64,000 bases of DNA, taken from NCBI GenBank assembly GCA_963971425.1, contig OZ020524.1, positions 22,745,022 through 22,809,021 on the forward strand. The letters run 5' to 3'. Below, in pieces: positions 1 to 12,711 of this stretch (within the stretch, counting starts at the first letter, position 1; every line of letters starts with the position of its first letter). The notes beneath the pieces were generated by a model. That model saw only the letters and a list, made by a program, of their open reading frames with translations. It was not told the DNA's origin and made no database searches. Position numbers and translations under genes: made by a program. The DNA comes from Bryoerythrophyllum caledonicum. Its lineage: Eukaryota; Streptophyta; Bryopsida; Pottiales; Pottiaceae.

Positions 1-1507
1 AATAAAAATTTGACAAAAATGGAAGATTGAATAAAAATTTGAAAAAATGTTATTTTCAATTTGGTTGGTTGTTGATGGAAGTTATCTTGATTCTTTATGT
101 GGGCCTAATTTTGTTGTTATTTAATCCCTTCTACAAGAATATTTTAGGAACGCAAAACTTGATAGGAGGTACATTGTGACACTAAGACTTTCTAATTTTG
201 AGTTTAGAGTTATTTTAAAGACGAACTAATTACACAAAAATTAGGCCTACCTATAGAATCTTAATAGCTTCCTCTACCAACCAACAAAAGTGTAAAAAAT
301 TATTTTCAAAATTTTATTGAATTCCCGGTTTTTAGTTATTTAGTGAATAAAACTAAATATTGATTACATATGGAAAATTGCCCTTGGACCCTAGGATCCA
401 TTAGTGATGTCAATCACTCCACCATATTCAATAATGCAATTCTCTTCATTTATGTACCTTTAAAATATATTTTTTCCAAATATGGGTCATCGTGACATCA
501 AAAGTGGAGTACCGTAATGTCCTTATACCCCATGTTCCAGCCCAAAACTTGCTTCTCAAGTCTCTAAGGGTTAATTACAAGTCAAGATTCTCCATCCATA
601 ATTTAGTTTGCTTTCTTGCAAATTTCAAAGTATTATTGTAAGTGTGGCATTTAAGGACAGCTTAAGTTCAACATTAACAAAGTTTTTTTCCGTGAAGACC
701 AAAAATCTTAATTGATGCAAAACTTTCTCTAAATTCAACATTTTTCATACAATTTCAGAGAATTTGAGGCATACATGATTCCAACCTATGCATACAATAT
801 GACATTTTATATACAATATCATATAATTAATCTTTGAGTCAACATTTTTTGGAAAAGTGCAGTATGTTATTTTGTTGCTAAATTTTGCTAAAGAAAGTGA
901 GGTAGAATATAAAAATTATGATTTAAAGGTAAAGATTAGAACATATACAGATTTGCAGAATATGTATCATATTTATTAAATTGGTTAGTCCTATTTTTAA
1001 GAACACAATATTTGTTTGAAATTAATTGCATCAAAATTTTAATTTTGGAATGAAATTGGATTGTAAATAGAATCCAAAAAGTCATAGAATTACTTTCAAA
1101 TATCAAATACCAAGGTCACAAGTAGATTTCAATGAGATTCATAATAAAATTCAAATTAATGTCAATAGTTTATAAAATGTTAGAATCTACTATTTGAACA
1201 TTATGCTCATCCAATTGAATATTTTAAAATCAAATTAGACAATAAAATCTAAAAAATCAAAAAATTTCATCATAGTAACAAATTCTAACATATGTAGTTC
1301 CCACTTTACACAAAAAGGAGATCATGGTACTTCTTTCCACTTTAGTAATTTGATTCCTTTAAAGTCAAGGAAAAGTATATTCTGCTAGGATCCATCAAAT
1401 ATATGGATGATGGATTTAAACATCAAGAGTAGCTAAAATGATGAAATAAATGTGAAATTTTACAACCAATGTATACGGGGCCCACCACACATATACATAA
1501 TCTTACA
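1..1507. other. AT-rich non-coding stretch
   Basis: No convincing gene, RNA or bounded repeat is seen. The DNA is very AT-rich with frequent stops in all frames. Confidence 0.6.
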
Positions 1508-1785
1508 AGTGTAGTCCACTTCCAATATTGGATGCGTGCACCTCAATACTTGGATGAGTGCATATATCTTGCCCAAGTCTCTAATTTTCTTAAGCTCCTC
1601 AAGTCCCCACTTCTCTCAAGTCCTTATGTCTCCACTTCTCTCAAATCCTTAAGTCCCTACTTCCCTAAAGTCTCCCAAGCCCCCACTTCTCTTGTGTCCT
1701 CCGAATCCCCACTACCCTCAAGTCCACCAAGTCCTCACTTCCCCTTATATCTCCCAAGTGTAGTCCATTTTTGATATTGGAAGTG
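1508..1785 (+). repeat. Pyrimidine-rich degenerate tandem repeat
   Basis: Many imperfect copies of a unit like CTCAAGTCCCCACTTCT run from about 1575 to 1755. The block lies between two direct repeats that start GTGTAGTCCA and continue to an ATTGGA-type sequence, at about 1508 and 1756. The open frame through it is a by-product of the pyrimidine bias and is not called a gene. Confidence 0.65.
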
Positions 1786-4055
1786 TTGGGAGTTTCAATG
1801 ACATGGCGGAACATAGACTTGTGCCGCTATGTGGCTCATGTATAATCCAACGACAGTATTACTCCAACTGCAGGTATCTCTTGAGTATCACCAAGGCTTT
1901 TGCTTCACCCAACCAATAACATTCTATTATATACCAAAACTAAGGATCATTTCTTTTCTTCCATCTTTGATGTATTTTGTATATGGAACCTATCTCATCG
2001 TTCAAAAACCTAAATTTCTTATTAGGATTCTATCAGTGGTTAATGTGGTGCACTATTAATGAAATTTGAACTATTGTTTTTATACATCATTTTTTCTCCA
2101 AAATACATATTTTTCCATATAAAATATATTGAAATCAACATAAATTCGAATGATATTTTATAAAGATCAACATTTAGAATTCATATTTTTAGAATGTCTT
2201 GTGTAAAAACTATTTTATATTTTTAGTATATGATACTATTTTAAAACAATAACATTTCTATTATAAGCCAATTTACAGTAAAAGAAATCAAATGGTTATA
2301 AAGATTTGAAGGGGTGTTTGAGATGAATGGTAGTCCTTGCGACTTGCCATGCTCAAAATCAAGGACTAGCTCTGACCAATCGCAATCGTCGATTTCTCGC
2401 ATCAATTGTGGGCCGTTGATTTGGGTGCCGAGGTCTTGTCCCTTGGCCGATAGGCCGAGTAGCCACCTGCGCCCAGAGGGCGCTTAGGGTTGATGAATTA
2501 ATTGTCTAATGGTCGCCTACCATGATATGGGCTCACTCATTTCCTTTGGATATATTGCATATACCCTAGTGTTCAAATTCAAGGGCGAGGATCATCAAAA
2601 ATTAGATCAACGATTCTAATTGGTCACATCTAGTCCTTGATTTCCAGGATGGTTGGAGATGAGCAACAATAGTTGCAAGCCAAGCTCTGCATCAATGTTT
2701 TTTTTTGGCACCACATGCTTGGTGTAAGTCAATTACAGTTCCTCCCTCCACATATAGTCCACTATTGTCTCTTCCCTCCACATCTAAAGCAAAAAAAGAA
2801 ATCATCTCCGCAATCAAACTTCTCCACCCTTGAGACCAAGTATCCAGACCAACTGGTGAGGTTTCTTAGCGTTGGTTTAGATGGATTTGTATCCAAATTG
2901 GGAGTGAGTTTATTGTGTGAATGGATTGCTTTTTCTCTTTGAAGAATATCAAGTAAGTGTAAGAAGATCATTTGAGAGTTGGGTTTAGTGTTTCATGCAG
3001 AACAGATAAGTATGTGATTTGTTAGTATTATGGTGTTCTGGAGGCATTATATTGATTTCCTGTTGAAGAATTCCTTGTGAGAAAGGAGAAGTTCATTTGA
3101 GGGCTAGAGTTAGGGTTTCATGGGAATTAAAATTCATGTAATTTAGCAATCTGATGGTTGTATTAATATTCACTTGTACTGGAGGCATATGCTCCTTCTG
3201 CTAAAAAAAAAAAAAAAACACCATGTTAGTGGGGGAGAAAAGTCCACATGAGAGCTAAGGTGAAAGTTTCAAATAAATTAGGATTTATGCCAATCTCTCA
3301 TTATTTAGTTCATGTTCATGGTTGGCTTTAGGATTGCATATTAAATATTGGATTGTGGAAGTGGATTAATGATGGGGTTGCAAGGTGTGAAGCCAAATGT
3401 GGTGCAATGCAGCAACAACAATTACATCATGGTTTACGTAAGCTTATTAGTCTAAAGTCAAGGAATATTTCCTTTGTCATTATTTACAATATCAAGTTTT
3501 TGAAATTAATATGGTGTTGTTGACGAATGCATGGTCTGGGTCGAATTAGGGGTTGGAGATGTGGAGGTGCGCAATAATTTGTTTAGATTTTAGTTTAGTT
3601 TATGAGGTATACATTGGTTCATTTAGTTTCAATTCAATGCAAATGGCATTTTAAATGTCATCTCACTCTTCAAACCTTTAGTGATAATTGATTCAACATA
3701 ACCGTTTCACTCTTAAATCATAACTTGATCCTTGTGGAGTTTGTGTTTAACATGGAGATGTGAATACTAGTGTATATATTGGTTTATATAGTTAATGTTT
3801 TAGTTTTAATAGTTATGGTTGAATTTATGATGTTCTATTATGTAGAGTTTTGGATTTGATTATTGTGGAATTTGTAAAATGGATGGACTCTTTTCTACCC
3901 TTATTGAGTCCATGTTGTTTACTTGAATTAGTATCAATCAATAATCATTTTTAGTGTATATGTTTATGATTTATTCCTCTGTAAAACCCTCATTATTAAT
4001 TTTTGAAGAAATAATGAAATTCCTCAATGCGTGTTATTGAAATGTGTATTTAACC
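1786..4055. other. Non-coding stretch with weak ~140-bp repeats
   Basis: No gene is recognised. Between about 2960 and 3290 a motif of the form GAG.GCT.AG.GT..AG.GTTTCA recurs about three times at roughly 125-140 bp spacing, which suggests a decayed tandem repeat. A run of A near 3203 follows one unit. A slightly GC-richer piece at 2330-2480 shows no protein similarity that I recognise. Confidence 0.45.
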
Positions 4056-4850
4056 CCTAAAGGCCCTAGGTATTTTCACACTAAAAACACTTCAAAAGTT
4101 CTCGTTCTAGTGCAATGAGTTAGGTCCAGGGAAACAAAAACTTTTATTTCTACACCTAACCGTAGAATTGCAATAAAGACTTATTTAGTAATGTCTTCAC
4201 AAAATTTCATAAACTTTGACCTCACCGATTGAAAGATTATAGTGTTTGAAGTAGAGAAAATAGTTCATTTTCTTCTGTGCAATGAGTGGATCATCAGACT
4301 TTGACTTCACTTGGTGTCAAGATTTTGCACTACATAAGGTCTAAATTCATTACCATCATGTTAATCAAAATGTTATTTTCTTGAATAGTACATCAATTTT
4401 TAGAGGTAAAGAAGGGATGTAGCATATTTATAACAAGTGTGCAAGGAATGGAGGTTCAAAAACTGCCAATTCATGTTTTATTTTCTGTGAACTAAATATG
4501 TTTTAGAATGATAATCCATACAGTCAATAAGAAGGTTCACACCACATCTTGTAGTAGAAAAATAAAATGAAAAAATATTAAGATCTCTAAGTTCAAAATG
4601 GAAAAGAATAAGTTTTTTATGGTACCTTGCTCAACAATGTGTGACAATGTGTGAAAATATTTGACTTGGGTTAATGTGCTATTTTTCACTAAAGACAAGA
4701 AGTTTTTTTGATAATATGAAAGGAAATGGTATTACTTGCTATTCTTGAAAATCTCACATTTGATAGAGTATTCTAGTGAAAGGTTTTAGAGTTGTTCGAC
4801 GTGCCCGCTCTCCCCATTTGAAATTCAAAACCCTATAACATTTTCAATAC
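4056..4850 (+). repeat. Interspersed repeat R1, copy 1
   Basis: This copy begins with the TTAACCCCTAAAGGCCC type terminus. It shares, in order, blocks seen in five other copies: CACTTCAAAA..GTT, an 'aaactttgacc.cac.gattgaaag' block, a 'ggatca.cagactttgact' block and a terminal 'tctccccatttgaaattcaaaaccctata'-like end (quoted in part). No coding capacity is visible. It abuts the T1 terminus at 4851, so it was probably cut by that insertion. Confidence 0.7.
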
Positions 4851-5350
4851 AACACGCAATTAAGCAATTTTGCCCTCACCATTTATAAGTACACTTAGGT
4901 ACAACGGCGGCATTTCTGAACAAAAGTGTCAAAAAATATTGTTGCACAATATTTCAAAGAAAGATTACAAAGATTGTATTACACAAAAAACCGTAATCAC
5001 CAAAAATTATATATCATGTAAAGATTGTCAATTGATTAAAAGATATTCTACATATTACATGATGCATAAAATGGTAGAAACTAAATATGAATGCATATAT
5101 ACATGAACTTAGTGATGTAATTTATCAATAGAGAAAACCTCTTCAATCTACAGGATTAAAGATACAACGTCTTACATAATCCTTTCAATATACTACTCTT
5201 GCACATACACTATAAGACGTTACCATATACAATATACTCATAAAGCTTCACTATCAATGACATAGAATTTAAGGCTACTTGCAAACAATTGTAGTTAATA
5301 GCTTTGGTTTGCATTGCAATATATTCTAGTATATGAGCCTTAGACGATTG
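4851..5350 (+). mobile_element. T1 DNA transposon, left terminus and arm
   Basis: The terminus AACACGCAATTAAGCAATTT matches the left ends at 15649 and 52660 and is the reverse complement of the right ends at 17775 and 57623. The arm after it (about 4990-5240) also resembles the arm at 15920-16080 and, inverted, the arm at 57060-57200. The four bases before it are ATAC. That equals the target duplication seen after 17775, so it is unclear whether this end pairs with 17775 or with a lost right end. Confidence 0.75.
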
Positions 5351-5399
5351 AAGGATGCAAATCTTGCTTTCAACCTGCATTTCGAATACATTGCGCTTT

Positions 5400-6915
5400 C
5401 TTTATCGGCAAGCCCCAGTTATGGTTCTTTCCGGTCCGTCTATCCATGAAAAAATACATATCTCTTTCTCTGCCCAACTATGGCTTTCTCCAGAGGGCTT
5501 CTACAATGAATCCATGCAATTGGCATACCGTTGTGCAGAAAACCAATGTCCATCCACAACCCCTCCTTGGATAATGGGCCAATACCAACAAAGCTTCATC
5601 TTTGATCTCCATCAGCTTTTTCCGCCTTCAATCACTTTCCCTATATAGAATGGTACATCGCCTTCTACTTCTGCTCGATAAACACTTAGGGCCCTGGGCT
5701 ACAAATTGTCCACAATGGATATCAAATTGTGGATTAAATAGTTGGAACGGGTCGTGATTACCTTCACGCACTGCTCGTTCTTTGGCTTGTTCCTCAACAT
5801 GGTTGCGTTCCGTTCGTTGTGCCCTACGCACTGCTTAATTAGATGGTCTTCTTCTATAAGGACCAAAGTATCCTCGAGCCTCGGCATTTGGAAGCATGGC
5901 CACTATTTAGTCCATAGCAATTATCTCGCGGTTTTCTTCACTTGGATCGTCCATTACATTCAAAGATGCACATTTTGCAAGTGAGGTGGTGGAGGCCTTT
6001 GAAGGCCAAAATGGTGAAGAACGTTGCTCATTGCAACGTTCTTTGTGCGGATATCTGGTTAGATATTGTTTCAACTTCTCGGCCTCTATTTTGACATCAC
6101 AGTTCTTGTCCTCATGGTGCAATCTTTAAGTGCACATCTTTTAATATGCAATGAAGCCATCCAACGCCTTTAGCTCTTGATTGTCCGCTGCAAACACTTG
6201 CGCAAACGCTAGTCTCTCCTCTCTACTTGGTAGCAACCTCAAAGTCTTTGTCCCTGCCTCCGATCCCCATGGATCCTTGCAAAAATGCTCGTGTTGTACT
6301 CGAACTTCACGGGCCCCTCTCAATTGTCCATATAAAATTACATGTGGTGCGGAAATGTTATGCCCACCAATGAATCCGCACCTCTCAGTAAGTGAGGAGT
6401 TATGAACAATTTCCAATCCCACACATTCTCAACAACTAGGCGCTAATAAATGCCTCAGTAGGGGATGTTCATTGTTTTACAAGTAAGCATTTACTTCAAC
6501 GAGTCTACGTCCAACCTCTTCAACGTAGTTGATATACAACTAAAGCGTTGATCGATATCTTTGTGCATATGGCCTACTATAAAAATAAAATTCCACCTCC
6601 TGAAAGAAGCCCAATCTCACCAATGTAGCACATGGAACAAGCATATAAATGTTTTTATTCTTGCGTGTGCAGTTGTCCGCTTGGATGCGCAATGTTGGTG
6701 GCAAAAAGCCCTTCCTCTGCAATACATCTCCTATAACGTACAATACTATGCTCACGACTTGGTTGCTATCATATTTGTGGTGAGTTCCAAACCACACATT
6801 GCAATATAAACCAATCCCATGTACAAGGGCCCACACAGATGGGTCTTTACAAACCGATGCTCAATGTTCATCACTGTCTGACGTATCCTTGGTACCATGG
6901 TTGTGTTTTGGTCCA
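5400..6915 (-). pseudogene. Decayed DNA-transposon transposase with D-N-C/ENKN-type motif
   Basis: Minus-strand coding remnants lie end to end in several frames. The best piece (6540-6836) reads GLYCNVWFGTHHKYDSNQVV and then LRIQADNCTRKNKNIYM, followed by a Leu/Phe-rich segment ending FYFYSRPYAQR. From memory this is the layout of a transposase-like family found in algae, seed-free plants, oomycetes and some animals, where the block reads DNC.RENKN....A.LV..G.F.EV..., then a GHTHEDID-type motif. Here that last motif is not intact. More distal pieces lie at 6141-6422, 5907-6122 and 5628-5831. Stops and frame changes show decay. The N-terminal part would lie beyond the LTR-type insertion at 6916-10297. 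It probably belongs to the T1 element starting at 4851. Confidence 0.6.
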
Positions 6916-7332
6916 TGTGTGGGAGTCTGAAACTCCCACTTGGTTGCCCCTACCTAAAAAATTAATTAAAATAGGATTTTTAGTCTTATTTAACCAAAAA
7001 AGTAGTTAGTGTTGTGTAAAATTAGATTAGATAGCAAATAGCGAAAGTAGTGAAAAGCTTAACTCGTCAATTAGCATTATAGTGGAGATAAAACCAGGTT
7101 TTTAATTAATTAATTTTTGTGCTCGGAAAACCTAAAAGAGGATGTCCGGGAAAGTCTCCGGGGCAAAGTTCCAAATCACTACTTAGTGCAAAATTAATTA
7201 GTAAAGTCTTTACCAAATACATAGACTATTTAGTAGTGTTTCTTTTTTAGTTTAGTTGTTAGGTTTTCTTTCTACTTTAATTGTTGTAGAAAATTGAAAT
7301 TCTTATTTGAAAGAGTAAGGATTTAATTTCTT

Positions 7333-7421
7333 ATGAAACAAAAGTATAAAAAGAAGAAAAGAGAAAAGAAAAGAAAAAGAGAAAAGAGAAGAGAAAAGAA
7401 AAAAGAGAAAGAAAAATTCCG
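7333..7421 (+). repeat. Purine-only GA-rich tract
   Basis: About 90 bp of almost pure A/G (AAAGAGAAAAGAAAAG type) lies inside the LTR-type fossil. It gives a spurious Lys/Arg/Glu-rich frame. Confidence 0.8.
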
Positions 7422-9104
7422 GTTGATAACCGGCGCGTACCAACCGGTTACCAACCAAAGGTATCAGCTTAGGATACCAGGTGCAAACTCTGTGTGTCGG
7501 GCAGCCCCGGGTACCAGCAGCCCAATCTGGGTACCTGGGTTACATGCGGAATGCGAATTGCCAGCCCGAGCAGCGGACCTCCTGTACCAGGCGACTGGTC
7601 AATCGAGACCGGGGAGCCGAGAACGATAACGAGGGAGTCGCGGATGAAAATTTGCGGATGAAGACCGCGGATGAAGAGGATGAGAAAACGGCGACGGGCT
7701 GCAGACATGCAACAAAGACGTCGACCGAGGGCGACGGAGCCAAGGCGCCAGGAGCATTTTTTTTATTATTCATTTTTATTTTAGGGTTTTAGAGAGAAGG
7801 AATTTGAAGAGAGTCACCTCAAGAAGGGGGTGCAAGAAGGAAACTTTGAAGGAGGTTTTAGAAGAAGTCGTTGAAGGATATTTTTAGGGTTTTTATATAA
7901 AAGATTCTTGTTGGGTTTTGAAGAGGAGTTTTTGAAGACTTTGGAGTGGAGAGTGCGTGGAGGATGCGGAGGCGACTAGAAGGTGGCGATTTCAAGGCGT
8001 GGAGCTGGTGTGAGGAGGTTCACTACCGCAATGAGAAGGAGTAGAGACTGAAACTCCATTGGCGAGAAGGCGGCGGGTGCAAGGAGTTGGCAAGAATTGC
8101 AAATCAAGGTGCTTCTTGTCAATTATTGGGTTTTGTTTTGTTTGTAGAATTTTTGTATTTGTGAATCTTCTTCTTTCACTTGTTGCTCTTATTTGGTTGT
8201 CTCCTGGATAATGTCCGCTTGTCTTTGTTTCCCGGTCTAGAGAAAGTCTTCCGATAGACTCTATTTAGGCCTTGTGTGTTTAGTCTTTGTTCGTTTAGAT
8301 ATTTCTTCTCTTTCCATTGTCCCGGCCTTGTGGCAAATCCTTTCTTTTGTTATTTTCCACATCCCTTCTCTCACCTAAGTCTTGCCTAAATTTTCTGTCA
8401 ATTTCCTGGTCTCCCGGGAAACCTTCTACAAAAGAAAAACCCTTGTCCTTTAAGCAAAGAGTCATCTTCTTGCTTGAGTAGTAAATTGTTAATAGTTTTG
8501 TTTAATTGTGTTCTAGATATGTGAGATGCCTACATCTAGAAAGTGTTTTGGAAAAGTATACCGGTTGCCTGCTATACTTGTGTATTTTCCGGGCCAGACC
8601 GGAAATTTGTAACAAGTGATTGTTGTAAATACAAGGCACATCCCGGAGTAAGTCCATCCCGGACAACCCGACTCCACCGGTAGCACGAACGCTTTCCAAG
8701 ATTGACCCGAACAAGTGGGAAGGGCTTGTAAAAGGAGAATACTTTGAGTAAGGCGGTTGAGTTTTTAAACTCAATCTTCCAGTTAATCCTTTCATGGGTC
8801 TACCGGTAGATAACTCCATTATTCCAAATGGGTCTTCCGGTTGAGCCTTTGTTATATGTTATGTGTTATTGTTGATTTATCCCACCGGTTGATGGCATGT
8901 TGTTAAAGTTGTTAGATTAAAACACTAGGGTGAGAGTAATGATGTCGATGGGGCCTTATTGTGCACCCGGTCTCTACCACTTGAGTGGTTTCTCCGGCTA
9001 TTTATTTTTGTTAGGGAAAGGTTCACCGGTCCCAAACCGGGAGTCCTCCGGTTTACCGTTCTATCGGTAATCCGCCGGTGACTAAGTTACCCTTGGTTTT
9101 AGGA

Positions 9105-9297
9105 TCTAGATGCCGTTTTGTCCTTTTGTGGATCTACTTTTGGAAGGTAGCTATTGACTTTAGTGCACTCTCTAGATGCCATTTCTACCTTTTAGGAATC
9201 TAGTTTGGAGGATAGCTATTGACTTTAGTGCACGCTCTAAATGTCATTTCCACCTTTTGAAGATCTAGTTTTGGACGGTAGCTAGTAGTCTTTGGGT
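9105..9297 (+). repeat. Three ~65-bp tandem repeats
   Basis: Units start at 9105, 9171 and 9236 with TCTAGATGCC, TCTAGATGCC and TCTAAATGTC. Each holds a GGTAGCTATTGACTTTAGTG-like block. They lie inside the LTR-type fossil and may be enhancer-like subrepeats of an LTR (inference). Confidence 0.8.
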
Positions 9298-10302
9298 ACT
9301 TAAGGAGCCTTGGGCACTTGTGTTAAGTACTCTTCTCTTTGTTGATTTGCTTGTGTCTTGCCTTCATTGCTTGTGTCTAGAGTCTTTATTGAGCTTGTGT
9401 GAGTAGACCGGGAGAGAGTTGAGTCCTCTTAGTGTGTCTTTGCTAGGTGTGCAAGGTTGTGACTTGTTATGTGCTATGTGATTGAGTGTGAGTAGAGACA
9501 TCCGGAGGGTGTAAGATATCCATGTTAGATAGCTGGAGTGAGATCCGGGATCTATGCTCTAGAACCTTCACCGGTGGAACCGAGAAGAATTGTTTTATCG
9601 GATGGGATCCGGGAAGCCCACGGCTATTTATGATAGCCTCCCTTAAGTGGGAAGTGTTTGGATTGGTGGAGAGGAGGGGTGATATCCTCCCTCTTGGTAC
9701 ACCAGGAGAGATCCCGGCTAAGCCTGAGTCTAGAGAATTCCGGGGTTGTTATCCTTGTAATGGACGAGTTCCGACGATCCTCGTGGAAGGTTGTCTTGCT
9801 CATATGATTTGCTTAGTACTAACTTGTTGTAAGTCTTGTATCTTCTTGGTTTGATTCATTGGATGTGGTTGTAGTTGAAACTTGGGCCTACATGATCGGT
9901 TTACCGGGACAAGTTTCCGGTAGATTGTGAAGACCGGTAAACTGGCTTCGACCTTTTTAACTCTTTCAAGGTGTAGGATTAGATTGTGGATATTGTGGCC
10001 TCTGACTGTGAGAACAAAGGGCAGTGACTTTCTGGGCAGTGTAAAAACTTACCGAAAAACTATTCTGACGCTCAACAGAGTTTAACTGAAACACTTATGG
10101 TTATTTGTTACCGGTTACTAAAGTACAGGGGAAGCCATCCCCCGGGATGTGCCGAGGTATTAAGTGTGAATTGTTGTTAAGATTTAAAGAGTTTGATGCA
10201 CGATAAAAATCTCTGGAAATGATCAGGTAAGGTGGGCTTGCTTAAGGTTAATTTCAGTTAACTTTGAGAATTACGAACTACTAAACTACGACAACGTGTC
10301 CA

Positions 10303-11384
10303 TCTCACATTAGAGCTAACAGTGTTGCACGTTTCTACTCACAACACATATTCATCCCACGCTAAAGAGAACACCACATTCAATAGCACAAGTCCTCAAT
10401 GCCACTCTTTGAGTTGTCCAAAACGCGCCTACATCAAGATTGATGTTGTGAAGAACGCAAACACATTATAACAAACGTCAAATGCAATAGCCCTATATGG
10501 ACAAAATATGCGTGAAAAACCATTACACAAGCTGATTTGGAATGTCCACGTCAGAAATTGGAGGGCCCAAGTGAGCAAATTTTGAATTCCACATCATTGC
10601 CCCGGTCAAAATGAAGCTAGATAAAAAAAAGTCTTGCGTGGCACTACCCAAAGGAAAGCATTGCTTATGTGGACATGAACACCCTCCCACGTCGAGCCCT
10701 TTTCAAAGCTTTTCAGACTCCATTATTTGGACGTCAAGAAGCGGACAACTTCAAATCAACCTTGTTCAGAAAAAAATTGGACATTTTTTGCCCATCTAGG
10801 TAGATGGATTTTAAGTGACATCATTATTGATGGCTCAACATGGTTTTTTAGACGTTTAGACATGTTTTTCGACGCGTTACAAAAAACGCGGGGTGTATCT
10901 TATAGTATATCTGCAATACGTTGTAATGGACTAGACTAGAAGCTTGCAAAAGGTAATAATTCAATACGTTACAAGGGATATTGCATGGCAATATTCCTTG
11001 TCAATGGTCTCAATTTGGACCATTGAGGAATTCAAGTTTTTGTGATTGTTTGCGAAGGGTATCACATTTGAATAATCACAAGCAATAAATTGATAAGTTG
11101 CAAAGGAGTATATTGCATCACAATATCCTTTGCCAATGATTGTGCAATATTATTTAGGTCAAGAAGTAATTTAAGTTTTTATGGTCGTTCGCAAAAGGTA
11201 GTGCATGACAACACCCCTTGCGGCAATGTATTAAAGTATTTGCGACCATTCCAAGTGATTTTTTAAAATGATTTTTTTAGTAATATCAAATCAAATTTTT
11301 AGTACTAATTTGGTAAAAGTTATTTATATAATTTAATGATAGCCTTTATTATTTAAAAAAATATGCAAGTTATTATGCCTAATA
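10303..11384. other. Non-coding stretch with three related hairpins
   Basis: No intact gene is seen. The first part probably continues the transposon interrupted at 6916. At about 10970-10999, 11100-11130 and 11190-11222 there are three short inverted repeats of similar design, for example AAGGGATATTGCA..GCAATATTCCTT. Confidence 0.5.
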
Positions 11385-11515
11385 AATACCATATTCATGA
11401 AAAGTGCACATAGATAGGTGCACTTTATTTTGAATCAAACTACAATCACAAATAATTAGTAGATGCCTAGTACATATAAGTTCCTAATTGCATTGCTAGT
11501 AAATTTGGGACACTA

Positions 11516-12100
11516 TTAGTTCAATAAGTTCATAACAAGTTCCACAACTAAAAGTTGAAAGGTAAGAAGTGGAGGGGGTCCGGCTTATGCCCAACCTCCC
11601 GTCTTTTCAAAAGGCACTCTCTAACTCTTTAACTTGAGTTCTATAAGTTCAAAGCAAATTCTACAACTCAAAATTGAAAGGTTAAAAGTAGAGGGGATTA
11701 GGCTTAAGCCCAACTCCCTCCCTATTTAAAATTGCACTCTCTAATCCATTTACTTCAATTCTATTAGTTCATATCAAATTCTAAAACTAAAAGTTGAAAG
11801 GTTAGAAATAGAGGGGGTCCGGCTTAAGTCCGACCCCCCTTTCAAAGTTGCACTCTTTAACGCTTTTACTCCAAGTCTATAAATTGTGAACAAATTCTAC
11901 AACTCAAAGTTGAAAGGTAAGAAATGGAGGGGGTCCGGCTTAATCCGACCCCCCTTTCAAAATTGCACTTTAATACTCTTTAACTCCAGTTCTATAAGTT
12001 CATCACTAATTCTACATATCATGGTTTAAAGGTCAAGAGTGGAGAAGACCCAACTTAAGCCTGACCTCTTCATTTCAAAGTTGGATTCTTTAACTTTTCT
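11516..12100 (+). repeat. Left arm array, ~5 copies of a ~118-bp unit
   Basis: Each unit holds 'ATTCTACAACTCAAAGTTGA', then AGAGGGGGTCCGGCTTAAG, then CCCAAC.CCC and GCACTCT.TAA. Recurrences of the GGCTTAAG core near 11578, 11698, 11818, 11935 and 12050 give the period. Confidence 0.85.
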
Positions 12101-12711
12101 AAGGAGAAATTTAGGTCTTGTAGTGAAAGAGAATTAGACCTAAGCCCTCAACTCCCATTAGATCCAAAAACTCCCATAGTCAAACCCTAATCTTCTTTCT
12201 CTTCTACTTTCTCTCAATATGGAGTTTGGATCTCGTGCTAGTAAGAAGGGTTTGGAATTGCATCTAAGGCGGACATGAGGTAAGAGTAAAGAGAGCTCCT
12301 GAAGCTTGTAAAACTAGCTTGTGAATGTAGTGAAGAAGGCTTGCTTGAGAGGCTACATGTGAAGATGGTGAAGTTGCTTGAACAAAGTGAAGAGAGTGGA
12401 AACAAGATGCGTAGCAAGAAAGGAGGTTATGGTGGAATATGTGAGAAGACATGAAGTTCGTTTGTGAAGTAGGGAGGTTATCAATCTTGTGAGCAAGTTT
12501 AGGGGTTGTATAATATGTCTTTTCATGCAAGTTTGGCTCATCTAGTTTACAAGTCATTCAACAAGGGCATTATACCATTATAGAATACATTACTTTAGTA
12601 TTGAGTTTTTTAACTTCTATGTCAATTAATGTAATAGAACTTAAGCCCAAATGAAAATATTATAGAATTCAATGATTTATTATGAAATTATAGAATTGGT
12701 ATTCAAGGATA

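Larger units (their letters stand above)
6916..10297 (+). mobile_element. LTR-type retroelement fossil (large solo LTR or LTR-derived)
   Basis: The element starts TGTGTGGGAGTCTG, like the TGTGGGAGTCTG start (minus strand) of the element at 50211-51793. It is flanked by the 5-bp direct repeat GTCCA (6911-6915 and 10298-10302). It interrupts the transposase remnant on its left. No gag-pol coding region is recognised. The interior is rich in ACCGGT/CCGG motifs and in promoter-like pyrimidine tracts, as in a long LTR. It is treated as a fossil. It is younger than the DNA transposon it entered. Confidence 0.55.

Noticed and set aside
1469-2059. Small plus-strand genes
   Set aside because: Pyrimidine-rich repeat and AT-rich DNA, no domain or splice support.
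7333-7792. Lys/Arg-rich and following frames
   Set aside because: Purine tract and LTR-type fossil sequence; no recognised domain.
6916-10297. Intact LTR retrotransposon with coding genes
   Set aside because: No gag or pol sequence recognised; it is better called a solo LTR or LTR-derived fossil.
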